Below are positions 1 through 7,485 of a stretch of DNA of 19,757 nucleotides, in pieces (the first letter of the stretch is position 1; each line of letters opens with the position of its first letter). Made by a program: the position numbers and the translations under genes. Origin of the DNA: Clostridia bacterium (GTDB taxonomy: Bacteria > Bacillota_A > Clostridia > Oscillospirales > CAG-272); assembly GCA_017453335.1 (NCBI GenBank), contig JAFTKI010000078.1, forward strand, positions 1 through 19,757. Reading direction: 5' to 3'. The notes below the pieces were generated by a model. It was not told the DNA's origin, did not search any database, and was given only the letters and a program-made list of their open reading frames with translations.

Positions 1-22
1 CTCCCTTTACACAAGGGAGGCT
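1..22. repeat. Right end of a palindromic (MITE-like) intergenic element
   Basis: The first 22 bases are identical to the right terminus of the complete element at 3888-4012 (bases 3991-4012). The unit is itself a hairpin, CTCCCTT-tacac-AAGGGAG. The window therefore opens inside another copy whose left part lies outside. No coding function. Confidence 0.75.
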
Positions 23-42
23 CATTACCGCCCGACAGTACA

Positions 43-84
43 CCTATGAGGTGTAACACACTATACCTTGCAGGGCAAGGCGTG
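43..84. other. Two short hairpins of unknown role
   Basis: ACACC-tatga-GGTGT and CCTTG-caggg-CAAGG sit directly after the palindromic element and before the terminator. They resemble in style the hairpin series at 4013-4146. They could belong to the 3' untranslated region of an upstream gene or to a mobile palindromic element. Function unknown. Confidence 0.3.
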
Positions 85-86
85 GG

Positions 87-120
87 AAAAGGAGTACGAA
101 CAAATGCTCGTACTCCTTTT
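87..120 (+). terminator. Rho-independent terminator of an upstream gene
   Basis: AAAAGGAGTACGA pairs with TCGTACTCCTTTT across an 8-base loop, and the stem runs into a T tract. The A run on the left arm makes it potentially bidirectional. It closes a transcription unit that begins outside the window. Confidence 0.8.
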
Positions 121-246
121 TTCTTTTTCGGCAGGTAAAATCTGCTTTATGTAAGGCACCTCTTTTGGCTCTCTTTTTTGTTTTACTGCTTGCCGTATAA
201 CTTTCTCTGTTTTGCCACAACCTAAAAAGAAACGGCAGGAGGCAAA

Positions 247-924
247 ATGGATATTATCAAAGTGATATTGACGTCGCTTCTTTCGGTGGCGGCATTATTT
301 ATCATCACAAAAATTATGGGACACAAGCAGGTGGCACAGCTTGACTTTTTCGACTATGTTTCGGGGATCACCATCGGCTCAATCGGCGCGGAGCTTGCAA
401 CCGAGCTGGAAGATCCGTATCAGCCACTCATAGCGCTTGCTGTTTATGGGCTTGCATCGTTGGTGCTGAATCTGATTGCTCACAAGTTTCCTAAAACGCG
501 AAAGTATATCAACGGTACACCGACGATCCTGATGAGCGCGGGAAAGCTCTATAGAAAAAACTTGAGGCAGGCAAAGCTTGATCTCTCCGAGTTTATGCTG
601 CTTTGCCGCGAGCAAGGCTATTTTGATCTTGACGAGATACAAACGGCGATCTTCGAGCATAACGGAAAGCTTTCGATTTTGCCAAAGGCGGCAAACCGTC
701 CCGCAACTCCCGAGGATTTGAAGATCACGGCAAAGGCAACGCACATTGGCGTGGAGATCATTATGGACGGTCGTGTGATGGGCGAAAATCTAACCCGCAC
801 GGGCAGGGACACGAATTGGCTCCAAAAGCAACTCAAAGCGCAAGGTTATAAGGACGCAAAGGAAATCTTTCTCGGTATCTACCGTTCCGAGGAGGATAAG
901 CTGACGCTCTATCCAATCGACTGA
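247..924 (+). CDS. YetF/DUF421 family membrane protein
   Basis: A 225-residue protein matching the DUF421 (YetF, YdfR, YcaP) family in length and layout. Three hydrophobic segments are visible at about residues 5-23, 36-52 and 58-79. A soluble C-terminal domain follows, with the family pattern LSEFMLLCREQGYFDLDEI near residues 112-130 and then a beta-rich half. It should sit in the cytoplasmic membrane with the C-terminal domain in the cytoplasm. The biochemical role of the family is poorly defined; in Bacillus some members are linked to sporulation and membrane or stress functions. AGGAGG at 237-242 lies only 4 bases before the ATG, which fixes the start. I see no convincing promoter in 121-236. 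It appears to be monocistronic, because the next gene has its own promoter. Family assignment is confident; function is not. Confidence 0.88.
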   Translation: MDIIKVILTSLLSVAALFIITKIMGHKQVAQLDFFDYVSGITIGSIGAELATELEDPYQPLIALAVYGLASLVLNLIAHKFPKTRKYINGTPTILMSAGKLYRKNLRQAKLDLSEFMLLCREQGYFDLDEIQTAIFEHNGKLSILPKAANRPATPEDLKITAKATHIGVEIIMDGRVMGENLTRTGRDTNWLQKQLKAQGYKDAKEIFLGIYRSEEDKLTLYPID

Positions 925-998
925 TTCGTTGAATTTAGGGTAAAATCCTCCACTTGGGTACTAAAAAGTGCCTTATAAAAAAACTTTTCACCACCCTA

Positions 999-1027
999 TT
1001 GACAAGCGTCTTTTTTTATGATATGCT
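999..1027 (+). promoter_or_regulatory. Sigma-A type promoter for the lipoprotein gene
   Basis: TTGACA (999-1004), 17-base spacer, TATGCT (1022-1027), 33 bases before the ATG at 1061. The -35 is perfect and the -10 has two mismatches. Confidence 0.65.
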
Positions 1028-1060
1028 CAACTTGTAATTCGATTTTTGAGAGGAGATTTT

Positions 1061-3241
1061 ATGAGAAAAATCGTTGCGTTTTTGCTCTGTCTTTCCATGC
1101 TGTTGTCGTTGTCCTCCTGCTTTTCCGCCGATGACGGGAATGTTCTTGGCGACCTACCCGACAACAACCAGAATCAAACCGAAAACTCGGGTTCCGATGA
1201 TTCCGAGAATTCAAAGGATACCGATCCTTCGGATAACAAGGATTCCTTGGAGGATGAGGAAGATTTGAAAGACACGGAAGACGAGAAAACGCCCTCTGAT
1301 ACAACAATACGAGGCAGATTCTACAAGGTGGAGGATCTCGATTCGCTTTGGGTGAAATATTATCTTTACAATGCCGAGGGGGAAGAGGTGCTTTCCGAGG
1401 ACGCCCGCAAATCATTTCAAATTACTGCCCAAAATGACTACTTGTTACAGCTTTGCTTTTCTTCACCGACTCGGTTCTCCCGATTTTATGATGTGAAAAA
1501 CGATCGGTTCTCCGAGGACTATCCCTCTGTGGTAGCTCATACGAATGATCGTGTGGCTTATCTTGAAAAAAACTCCGAGAGCTTTGTTCTTGTGGTCAAA
1601 AGCATCTTTGATGATTCCTATCGCCGTGAGTATGCGCTGAATTCTTTACGCCGTGTCCAATCGTGGCGCCTTCCCGATGACGTGCTTTTCCTCTCTTATA
1701 AAGGGGAGAACGAGGCAGAAACTGTAGCCGTTCCGCTGTACGAGGGCGACTCCAATCGGTTTGTCGATTATGGGACGATTGTGAGACTTGCCTATCAGAT
1801 GTGCTACGCTCTTTACTACTATGATGAGCAAACCGATTACTGCGACGTATTTGGAATCACCGATGCGCAACAGTCCGAGTGGTTTGATGCGCTTCTTTCG
1901 TCTATGCTTTCCTTTTACACCCCGCAAAGCCGGTACCTCCCGGACCTCCGATATTCCGTAAAGGATCTGAACTGTGACGGTACATTTGAATTGATTCTGC
2001 TTCGTGATGATTATGAGATCCTGGCGATTTTCAGTATGGCTGACGGAAAGCCGATCCTTTTGGAAACCTTTTGGGAAGGGAAAAATTGCTGTATCGATCA
2101 CAACGGATTGATTTATACATATAAAAACAACGTTGGTTTTCTTCCTACCCGCAGAATTTCACGAATTGCCGCGGGCGGTGCCTCCTTGGAGTTTGTTGCG
2201 GAATTCGGAGTGGATGGAAGCGAAGCGGTTGATGACGTTACTGCAGGGAGCTATTACAAAATAGAAAACGGGCAAAAGGTTTCGATCACGGTTGAGGAAT
2301 ACCGCTTGATCGCTTCACAGTTCGTTTTCCCACACTGCAGCTCGACAAAGGATTGCGCAAACCTGACCGTGACAAGTATCGTGGATTTTTACCTTGCGAT
2401 ACAGGCGTGTACAAGACAAGCCTTTATCGGGGTGCTGGAGAATCGGATAAAGGTCTTTGACACCGCGCGTGGCGAATACTGTTATTTGAAGGATTGCACA
2501 ACGCCTTATTCCAAAATTCCCTTGACAGAGATAGAAAATCTCGGATATGCGCGGATTGATCTGAACAGTGATGGGGTAACCGAAATGGTGATCGATTGCG
2601 GGGATGCGCTGATTTTGCGTTATTATGAGGGAACCGTTTATCTTTATCCGTTTACGTTCCGCGAAATGGAGCTGCACGCCGATGGCACGTATTCCTGGAG
2701 TCACAACGGGGAAGATTTCGTGTATGGGGAGAGCAGGATCACCTTTGAGGGTGAAAAACTGCAGCCTATTGAAAATTGGCGCATTGTCAACGACGGCGAG
2801 CCGAATGCGGAATATTATCTGAACGGCATACCGGAAACGCGGGAATATATGCTGCAATTTTTGGAAAAATATCCGACTCCCAAAAAGGTTGAATATACAC
2901 CGCTTGACCTTTCGTGGGAAAGGAATTTTACCTCAACCGAGGCAATAGAGATCGCAAAGGAATATTGGAATTTCGAAGACGGACGTGAGGATGCCGCTTG
3001 CGGAACTTCGTTTGTTGCATACGCAACTTTGTACGATAAACCGTACGATGAGATCGAATATTATCACGTGGTCATTCAAAGTGTGGCATACTACCGATAC
3101 GGCAGTGATATAGAATCGCCCTATTACGACGGGCCGTACCTAACCTCCATCAGTTACGTTCGGGTCACATCCCATTTGCTTGTAAATGCCAAAACGGGCG
3201 AAAGTAAGACCTATACGTATCCTTCTCATTATGGCAAATAA
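1061..3241 (+). CDS. Large secreted lipoprotein with DxNxDG motifs, function unknown
   Basis: A 726-residue protein. The start is the ATG at 1061: GAGAGGAG lies just upstream at 1048-1055, whereas the longer reading from a TTG at 1046 would overlap that site. Residues 1-20 are a lipoprotein signal peptide ending in LSSC with Cys20 as the lipid anchor, so the mature protein is on the outer face of the membrane. Residues 30-80 are an Asp/Glu/Ser/Asn-rich flexible linker. The rest is globular, rich in Tyr and acidic residues. It has two DLNxDG motifs, starting at Asp302 and Asp500, each followed by a hydrophobic strand (FELILL, TEMVID). Such FG-GAP/EF-like loops often bind calcium in extracellular Firmicutes proteins, but binding here is inference. 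I recognise no catalytic family. The gene has its own promoter and no partner genes. Confidence 0.85.
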   Translation: MRKIVAFLLCLSMLLSLSSCFSADDGNVLGDLPDNNQNQTENSGSDDSENSKDTDPSDNKDSLEDEEDLKDTEDEKTPSDTTIRGRFYKVEDLDSLWVKYYLYNAEGEEVLSEDARKSFQITAQNDYLLQLCFSSPTRFSRFYDVKNDRFSEDYPSVVAHTNDRVAYLEKNSESFVLVVKSIFDDSYRREYALNSLRRVQSWRLPDDVLFLSYKGENEAETVAVPLYEGDSNRFVDYGTIVRLAYQMCYALYYYDEQTDYCDVFGITDAQQSEWFDALLSSMLSFYTPQSRYLPDLRYSVKDLNCDGTFELILLRDDYEILAIFSMADGKPILLETFWEGKNCCIDHNGLIYTYKNNVGFLPTRRISRIAAGGASLEFVAEFGVDGSEAVDDVTAGSYYKIENGQKVSITVEEYRLIASQFVFPHCSSTKDCANLTVTSIVDFYLAIQACTRQAFIGVLENRIKVFDTARGEYCYLKDCTTPYSKIPLTEIENLGYARIDLNSDGVTEMVIDCGDALILRYYEGTVYLYPFTFREMELHADGTYSWSHNGEDFVYGESRITFEGEKLQPIENWRIVNDGEPNAEYYLNGIPETREYMLQFLEKYPTPKKVEYTPLDLSWERNFTSTEAIEIAKEYWNFEDGREDAACGTSFVAYATLYDKPYDEIEYYHVVIQSVAYYRYGSDIESPYYDGPYLTSISYVRVTSHLLVNAKTGESKTYTYPSHYGK

Positions 3242-3339
3242 GCCAAACGGAAAGATTTAAAAAAAGATCTTCCAATCTTCATGTTGAGTTTAAATTTGGG
3301 GTGTATACTGTTGGCAATTTATAAGTGAGGTGGAGAAAC

Positions 3340-3765
3340 ATGGGGAACAGACCTTATCGAATGAGCTTTCGGGAGCGGCTTTACCGTTTTTTCAGCGGAA
3401 GAAACGGCAGTGATGCACTGGGCAGAACAGTGCTGTTCGCGGCGCTTGCGCTGGATATTGCCAATCTGTTTTTGAATTCGTTGATATTGTATTTTGTTGC
3501 GATGCTTTTGCTGGCATATTCGTTCTTTCGGATGTTTTCGCGTAATATCTACAAGCGTCAGGTGGAGAACCAACGCTTTTGCCGATTCTTCAGACCAATC
3601 AAAAACTTTTTCGTGCTGAAGAAAAACAAGCGTCGTGACCGAAAAACACACGTTTATCAAAAATGTCCGCACTGCAAAAAGGTGTTGCGGTTGCCAAGGG
3701 TATCGGGAGAGCATACCGTTCGCTGTCCCTGCTGCCGACACCGTTTTGAAATGAAGATCAAATAA
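3340..3765 (+). CDS. Small membrane protein with C-terminal zinc ribbon
   Basis: A 141-residue protein. AGGTGG at 3328-3333 stands 6 bases before the ATG at 3340; the upstream GTG at 3325 overlaps that site and is a less likely start. The N-terminal third is basic. A hydrophobic hairpin of two probable membrane segments spans about residues 28-58. A strongly basic linker follows and then a C-terminal zinc-ribbon-like module: CPHC at about 109-112, and CPCC about 17 residues later. The pattern is common in short clostridial proteins of unknown role, and the four-plus cysteines should bind one zinc ion on the cytoplasmic side. It is followed at once by a strong terminator. I do not recognise a named family. 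Confidence 0.8.
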   Translation: MGNRPYRMSFRERLYRFFSGRNGSDALGRTVLFAALALDIANLFLNSLILYFVAMLLLAYSFFRMFSRNIYKRQVENQRFCRFFRPIKNFFVLKKNKRRDRKTHVYQKCPHCKKVLRLPRVSGEHTVRCPCCRHRFEMKIK

Positions 3766-3767
3766 TA

Positions 3768-3811
3768 AAAGGATCCCTTGAGCAAATACAGCTTTGCTCA
3801 AGGGATCCTTT
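3768..3811 (+). terminator. Strong rho-independent terminator
   Basis: A perfect 19-bp stem: AAAGGATCCCTTGAGCAAA (3768-3786) pairs with 3793-3811 around a 6-base loop. It starts 2 bases after the stop codon of the zinc-ribbon gene. The A-rich left and T-rich right flanks allow function in both directions. Confidence 0.85.
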
Positions 3812-3825
3812 ATTTGTATAACGAA

Positions 3826-3848
3826 AACCACCAGCAGTGCTGGTGGTT
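3826..3848. repeat. Short perfect palindrome, CCACCAGC type
   Basis: AACCACCAGCA-G-TGCTGGTGGTT forms an 11-bp inverted repeat. A relative (GCCACTAGCACGGCTGGTGG) lies at 4121-4140, so two similar hairpins bracket the gene-free stretch 3826-4141. They could be ends of a non-autonomous mobile element or parts of a structured RNA; the sequence alone does not decide. Confidence 0.5.
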
Positions 3849-3887
3849 CCAAAAAGCTTTAGCTTTGTACAGTTCCCGCCGCAGCGG

Positions 3888-4012
3888 AGGCTCCCTTGTG
3901 TAAAGGGAGCTGTCAGCGAAGCTGACTGAGGGATTGTACTCGTGAAAAAGAACGACAAAACAATCCCTCCGTCACGACGAGTCGTGCCACCTCCCTTTAC
4001 ACAAGGGAGGCT
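3888..4012. repeat. Complete palindromic MITE-like element, 125 bp
   Basis: The two ends carry an exact 19-bp inverted repeat (3891-3909 against 3991-4009), and each end is also a small hairpin with a CTCCCTT/AAGGGAG stem. Complementarity continues inward: an inner variable stem, then TGAGGGATTGT against ACAATCCCTCC, leaving a short unpaired centre at about 3938-3959. It holds no credible ORF. Its right end recurs at 1-22, and a diverged relative with the same plan lies at 18307-18500. It is probably a non-autonomous repeat spread by a transposase elsewhere in the genome. Confidence 0.7.
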
Positions 4013-4146
4013 AAAGGATAGTTGCCACATCTGTGGCAGTGGGGCAACCTCCGCAAGTGGCGGATTTTTCGACGAGCCTATAGGCTCAGCGTGTGAAATG
4101 CCCCAAGGGGGCTTGTGCAAGCCACTAGCACGGCTGGTGGTCATGA
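4013..4146. other. Gene-free stretch packed with short hairpins
   Basis: Consecutive hairpins occupy almost the whole stretch: GCCACA-tc-TGTGGC (4024-4037), TCCGC-aagtg-GCGGA followed by T residues (4050-4068), the perfect palindrome GAGCCTA-TAGGCTC (4074-4087), GCCCC-aa-GGGGGC (4100-4111) and GCCACTAGC-acg-GCTGGTGG (4121-4140). No gene is visible. It lies downstream of both the plus-strand zinc-ribbon gene and the minus-strand rhamnosidase gene, so it may serve as a 3' end region. It could also be a structured RNA or the tail of a composite repeat. Confidence 0.45.
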
Positions 4147-6498
4147 CTATATTATTGTAAACGTCAGCGTGCGGTCGTTTTCTTGTTTGGCAAGATAGAT
4201 CTCATTCGTGCCGTCCGCGAAGCGTCTGCCGTCGGCAGCCTTCACGGTTGCGTGCAATCCGCGCGGAATGCGCACAACCAGAGAAATGCAATCATCTTGC
4301 TTTTCCCATGATACTTCAACTCTTCCAAACTTAGAATCGAAATGTGCTTTGGCAAATGGCTTTTCGCCACCGAGTACGGGATGGGGAATTACCTCGAAAT
4401 AGGTGACGTCATCGGCGCCGGGATTATAGAAAAGTCCTGCAAGCTCCCCGATGAACCAAGTGGTGATATCTCCGAGAAAATGGTGGTTCATAGAGGTCAT
4501 TTTCGGATCCCCTACCTCCTGGAAGCGTTCCCACATGGAATCGGCTCCGTTTGCTACCCAGTAGCCATAGCAGGTGCGGTGTCGGTTTGTGATGATCTTC
4601 AAGGCAAGCTCACTCTCTCCCATGTCGGAAAGCACGTGGAAAATGTGGCGCAATCCGATCATACCGCAGGCGTTGGTGTCATTTTTCTCGTGAATGAGAG
4701 CCAAAAGCTTTGCCTCGGCGGCGGGGCGCTCATGCTCTTCAAAAACACCCGATGCCAACGCAAACGCCTGAGAGGTCTGGCAGTTGCCTGCAACCGTCAT
4801 GTCGCTGTCGATCAGCTCACGGCGGAAATCATTGCGCAAGATCTCTGCCATAGCGCGAAGCTGCTCGGCATCGGAGGTGCGCTCGATCTCATCCATCAAA
4901 AACGCCGCTTTCTTCATCATGTTATAAACCGTTAGCGTATCGGTCACTTCCAAAGGAGAGGTGATCCGTCCGTTTTGCTCAATGTACGGATCCACCCAGT
5001 CACCCAATCCCACGTGGATCAAGCCGTGTTCATCGCGGCGGGTGAAAATATAGGACAAATAGCGCAAAATGGTATCGGCGTTTTCCGAAATGACTGTGCG
5101 GTCTCCCGTGTACTTGTAGATACACCAAGGCAGCTCCACACAAACGTTATCCCACGCGGGGCCGTTTCCCCAACGGAAGCCCCAACCGCCCGTGGGAACG
5201 ATGCCGGGAAGTGCGCCCTGCTCGTTTTGCGCGGCGCGGACATTGAAGAGCCATTCTCGCAGACTGGCTTCGGCACCGAGATTCAAAAGCATTTGCTCGG
5301 CAGACACAGCCGCATCGCCCGTCCAGCCGTTTTTCTCGCGTTGCGGACAATCGGTGGGGAAGTAATAGAAGTTACAAAGATCCGAATTGAGGATCATTTT
5401 TTGCAGTTGGTTCAGCGTGGGATCCGAGCAAGCAAAGCCTGCGCGTACCGTCAGATCCGAATTCATCACAACCGCAGTAAGCAATTCGGGCGTGGCTTGA
5501 TCGGGTTCCAAGCCCTCCACAAGTGCGTAACGGAAGCCGTCATACTTGAATCTCGGCAAAAATTCCTCTTCGCCGCCGCGGCAGATAAAAACGTCGGCTT
5601 GGTTATAGTCAAATCCATAGCGGTTATGCTCGTCGTCCTTGGCATAGCAAAGAATATTGTTCAGGTGCAATTCGCCGTTTACCAGCTCTTCTCCGTGGCG
5701 AACGGTGATTCTCTGCCCGGGCTTTCCGTTGATCTTCAGTCGCGTGACACCTGCCGTGTTTTTCCCGAAGTCGTACAGATATACGTTGTTTCTGCGGGTG
5801 TATTCCTCGGGCTTGCTCGGTTCGTATTTTTTATGATAAAAGCAGACCGAATCCTGATGCGTGACCGACACGGGAGTCAGCTCCTCGGTGGCGCGTATGG
5901 GCTCCGCGGTGCAGAGGCGCGGAGTGCCGAGCGGAGCCTTTTGCGGCTCGGCAAACGCCCAATCGGAATCGTCAAAGTCCACGCTGTCCCAACCATCAAC
6001 GGCTTGGGTGGAATCGTAGCAATATCCCATGCGCAGGTCGTTGTAGAGAATGGGGGAGGGATGCGTGCGGAAGCTTTCGTCGGCTTCCATGCAAAAGCGC
6101 TTGCCATCGCCCTGTGCCTCCAGCGTAAGCGCAACACACACAGGTCCTCGGCAGGGCGCCTCATCAAAATGCCAAACGTAGCCGCCGTAGCAGTTACGGA
6201 AGCCGTTGCCCAGCAGAATCCCGATCACGTTTTTTCCTTTTTTGAGATGAGGTGTCAGATCGTAGCAATCGTAATATAACAGGTCATCGGGGTTGGAAAT
6301 ATAAGGAGCCAGCGCGCCTTTTGTGATCGGCGTGCCGTTGACCGATAATTCATAAAATCCAAGACCGCAAATGGTGATCTGTGCCTCGGCGGGAGAAAAG
6401 TCAAGGGTAAAGCTTTTGCGAAAGTAGGGTGCGGGCTCAAATGCGTTGAAGTCGCACAAGCGGTCGTTTGCTCGGATAAAACGGTTGGAAAATTTCAT
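4147..6498 (-). CDS. GH78 alpha-L-rhamnosidase-like glycoside hydrolase
   Basis: A 783-residue protein with the GH78 domain order: N-terminal jelly-roll/carbohydrate-binding beta domains to about residue 350, the (alpha/alpha)6 catalytic barrel from about 355 to 690, and a C-terminal beta domain. The signature PTDCPQREKNGWTGD gives Asp383, Glu388 and Asp395. Their spacing equals that of the catalytic trio Asp567/Glu572/Asp579 of Bacillus RhaB, and Trp656-Glu657 fits the position of the catalytic base. Family enzymes release terminal alpha-L-rhamnose from rhamnogalacturonan fragments or plant glycosides. There is no signal peptide, so it probably acts in the cytoplasm on imported oligosaccharides. 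AAGGAGG lies just before the ATG. It is the second gene of a minus-strand pair, 40 bases after the AraC regulator. Exact substrate is inferred from family. Confidence 0.92.
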   Translation of the reverse strand: MKFSNRFIRANDRLCDFNAFEPAPYFRKSFTLDFSPAEAQITICGLGFYELSVNGTPITKGALAPYISNPDDLLYYDCYDLTPHLKKGKNVIGILLGNGFRNCYGGYVWHFDEAPCRGPVCVALTLEAQGDGKRFCMEADESFRTHPSPILYNDLRMGYCYDSTQAVDGWDSVDFDDSDWAFAEPQKAPLGTPRLCTAEPIRATEELTPVSVTHQDSVCFYHKKYEPSKPEEYTRRNNVYLYDFGKNTAGVTRLKINGKPGQRITVRHGEELVNGELHLNNILCYAKDDEHNRYGFDYNQADVFICRGGEEEFLPRFKYDGFRYALVEGLEPDQATPELLTAVVMNSDLTVRAGFACSDPTLNQLQKMILNSDLCNFYYFPTDCPQREKNGWTGDAAVSAEQMLLNLGAEASLREWLFNVRAAQNEQGALPGIVPTGGWGFRWGNGPAWDNVCVELPWCIYKYTGDRTVISENADTILRYLSYIFTRRDEHGLIHVGLGDWVDPYIEQNGRITSPLEVTDTLTVYNMMKKAAFLMDEIERTSDAEQLRAMAEILRNDFRRELIDSDMTVAGNCQTSQAFALASGVFEEHERPAAEAKLLALIHEKNDTNACGMIGLRHIFHVLSDMGESELALKIITNRHRTCYGYWVANGADSMWERFQEVGDPKMTSMNHHFLGDITTWFIGELAGLFYNPGADDVTYFEVIPHPVLGGEKPFAKAHFDSKFGRVEVSWEKQDDCISLVVRIPRGLHATVKAADGRRFADGTNEIYLAKQENDRTLTFTII

Positions 6499-6519
6499 AG
6501 GAACCTCCTTGTTGGTCGA

Positions 6520-6529
6520 AATCGGTTAC
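6520..6529 (-). promoter_or_regulatory. GTAACCGATT site before the rhamnosidase gene
   Basis: Read on the minus strand, the 10-mer GTAACCGATT lies in the AraC-rhamnosidase spacer, 21-30 bases before the start codon. The same 10-mer occurs twice upstream of the GH28-like gene (18506-18515, 18591-18600). With the next bases it forms the imperfect palindrome GTAACCGATTTC, which resembles LacI-family operators with a central CG. Operator function is inference. Confidence 0.3.
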
Positions 6530-6538
6530 GGCGCGGAT

Positions 6539-7321
6539 TTACAGGTCTTTGAAAAGCCGCGCATATTTGGATGGGGGCATCCCCATATATTTTTTGAACA
6601 TAGCGGAGAAGTGATAAAGATCGGAATATCCTACCTCGGTTGCAATTTCCGATAGCGAAAGCGATCCGTCCTGCAAGAGCTCTGCCGCTTTTGCAATGCG
6701 CAGCTTATGCAGATAGGTGATGGGAGAGGTTCCCGTGATCTGCGTGAACAGCTTGCGGAAATAGACCTCGCTGATGCCGCAACGCTGTGCCAGATAAGCG
6801 TTGGTCAGATTATTTTGATAATGCGTTGACATATATTCCGCGATCTTTTCAATCACGCGCATTTTATCCTTTTGTACGTATAACAGATGTGATTCGGTCA
6901 GAAGGGAGAGCATGATCTCATAGGCTCCGTGAATCTGCTCCAGCGCATGATAGGGATGCCCGATGATGGTGTTGTATTCCAGCGCATGCAGGATCTTCAG
7001 GATCTTTTCGGCATTGCCGATCGGCAACGCGAAGATCTCGTAACCGATCTGATCGGCATCGAATTCCAGCAGGATGTACGAGCCTTGCTCGGTCACGTCA
7101 AAGGAATAAGACACCCCTTTTGGAATGATCAGCACCGTGTTGGGATCAGAAACGGTCTTTTTGCCGTCCACGGAAAAGATTGCTTTCCCCGAAACGCGGA
7201 CAACGATCCCCCAGCAATCGCGATTCTCGCATTCCCAGTGTGTGCGTCCGTTTTTTACACACAGGATCCGTATCACGCGGGTAATAACCAGATCGGACAG
7301 TGCCCTCGGATGATCGATCAT
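6539..7321 (-). CDS. AraC-family transcriptional regulator
   Basis: A 260-residue protein. The start is the ATG at 7321, preceded by GAGAGGAGGG; a longer open frame reaching 7435 would run through the promoter and is rejected. Residues 1-150 form a cupin-like sensor domain. Residues about 160-260 carry two helix-turn-helix motifs with the family pattern, including NAYLAQRCGISEVYFRKLF and SLSEIATEVGYSDLYHFSAMFKK, ending in PPSKYARLF. It is the first gene of the minus-strand unit that continues into the rhamnosidase, and it is divergent from the GH42-like gene. It is therefore very likely the local activator that senses a sugar, plausibly rhamnose or a rhamnose-containing product. Candidate binding repeats lie in the shared promoter region at 7401-7428. 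Confidence 0.93.
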   Translation of the reverse strand: MIDHPRALSDLVITRVIRILCVKNGRTHWECENRDCWGIVVRVSGKAIFSVDGKKTVSDPNTVLIIPKGVSYSFDVTEQGSYILLEFDADQIGYEIFALPIGNAEKILKILHALEYNTIIGHPYHALEQIHGAYEIMLSLLTESHLLYVQKDKMRVIEKIAEYMSTHYQNNLTNAYLAQRCGISEVYFRKLFTQITGTSPITYLHKLRIAKAAELLQDGSLSLSEIATEVGYSDLYHFSAMFKKYMGMPPSKYARLFKDL

Positions 7322-7351
7322 AAAATCCCTCCTCTCGCATCTTATAGGGTA

Positions 7352-7380
7352 ACTATAGCATACTCTGTTTGGTTTGTCAA
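7352..7380 (-). promoter_or_regulatory. Promoter of the AraC-rhamnosidase unit
   Basis: On the minus strand: TTGACA (7380-7375), 17-base spacer, TATAGT (7357-7352), 31 bases before the ATG at 7321. Nearly consensus. Confidence 0.75.
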
Positions 7381-7400
7381 GAAAAAGAACCGAAAAAATC

Positions 7401-7428
7401 TGTATCAAATTGTATAAAAAAATCAAAT
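7401..7428. promoter_or_regulatory. Candidate AraC binding repeats between divergent promoters
   Basis: Two direct repeats, TGTATCAAAT and TGTATAAAAA, stand 10 bases apart at 7401 and 7411, and ATCAAAT occurs at 7404 and 7422. They lie just upstream of the -35 box at 7435, the usual place for AraC-family activation sites. Placement and repetition are seen; binding is inference. Confidence 0.4.
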
Positions 7429-7434
7429 CGGGCA

Positions 7435-7463
7435 TTGACAGCAGCTCCTAAGTAAGGTATACT
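7435..7463 (+). promoter_or_regulatory. Promoter of the GH42-oxidoreductase unit
   Basis: TTGACA (7435-7440), 17-base spacer, TATACT (7458-7463), 22 bases before the ATG at 7486. Confidence 0.75.
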
Positions 7464-7485
7464 GGAAAAAAACGCGGAGGTTGAC

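Noticed and set aside
3249..3273. Possible terminator after the lipoprotein gene (GGAAAGAT against ATCTTCC)
   Set aside because: The stem is short with a bulge, the loop is A-rich and no T tract follows.
3284..3309. Possible promoter TTGAGT/TATACT for the zinc-ribbon gene
   Set aside because: The spacer is only 14 bases; TATACT may be a real -10 box but I cannot pair it with a good -35.
3826..4141. CRISPR array
   Set aside because: The hairpins differ from one another and there are no evenly spaced identical repeats.
3942..4160. Short ORFs in the palindromic element and hairpin region
   Set aside because: They follow the inverted repeats, have no ribosome binding site and no domain resemblance.
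4975..6279. Long open frame of 434 codons on the plus strand inside the rhamnosidase gene
   Set aside because: It lies antisense to a gene with clear GH78 catalytic motifs. The peptide has no recognisable domain, and no ribosome binding site supports it.
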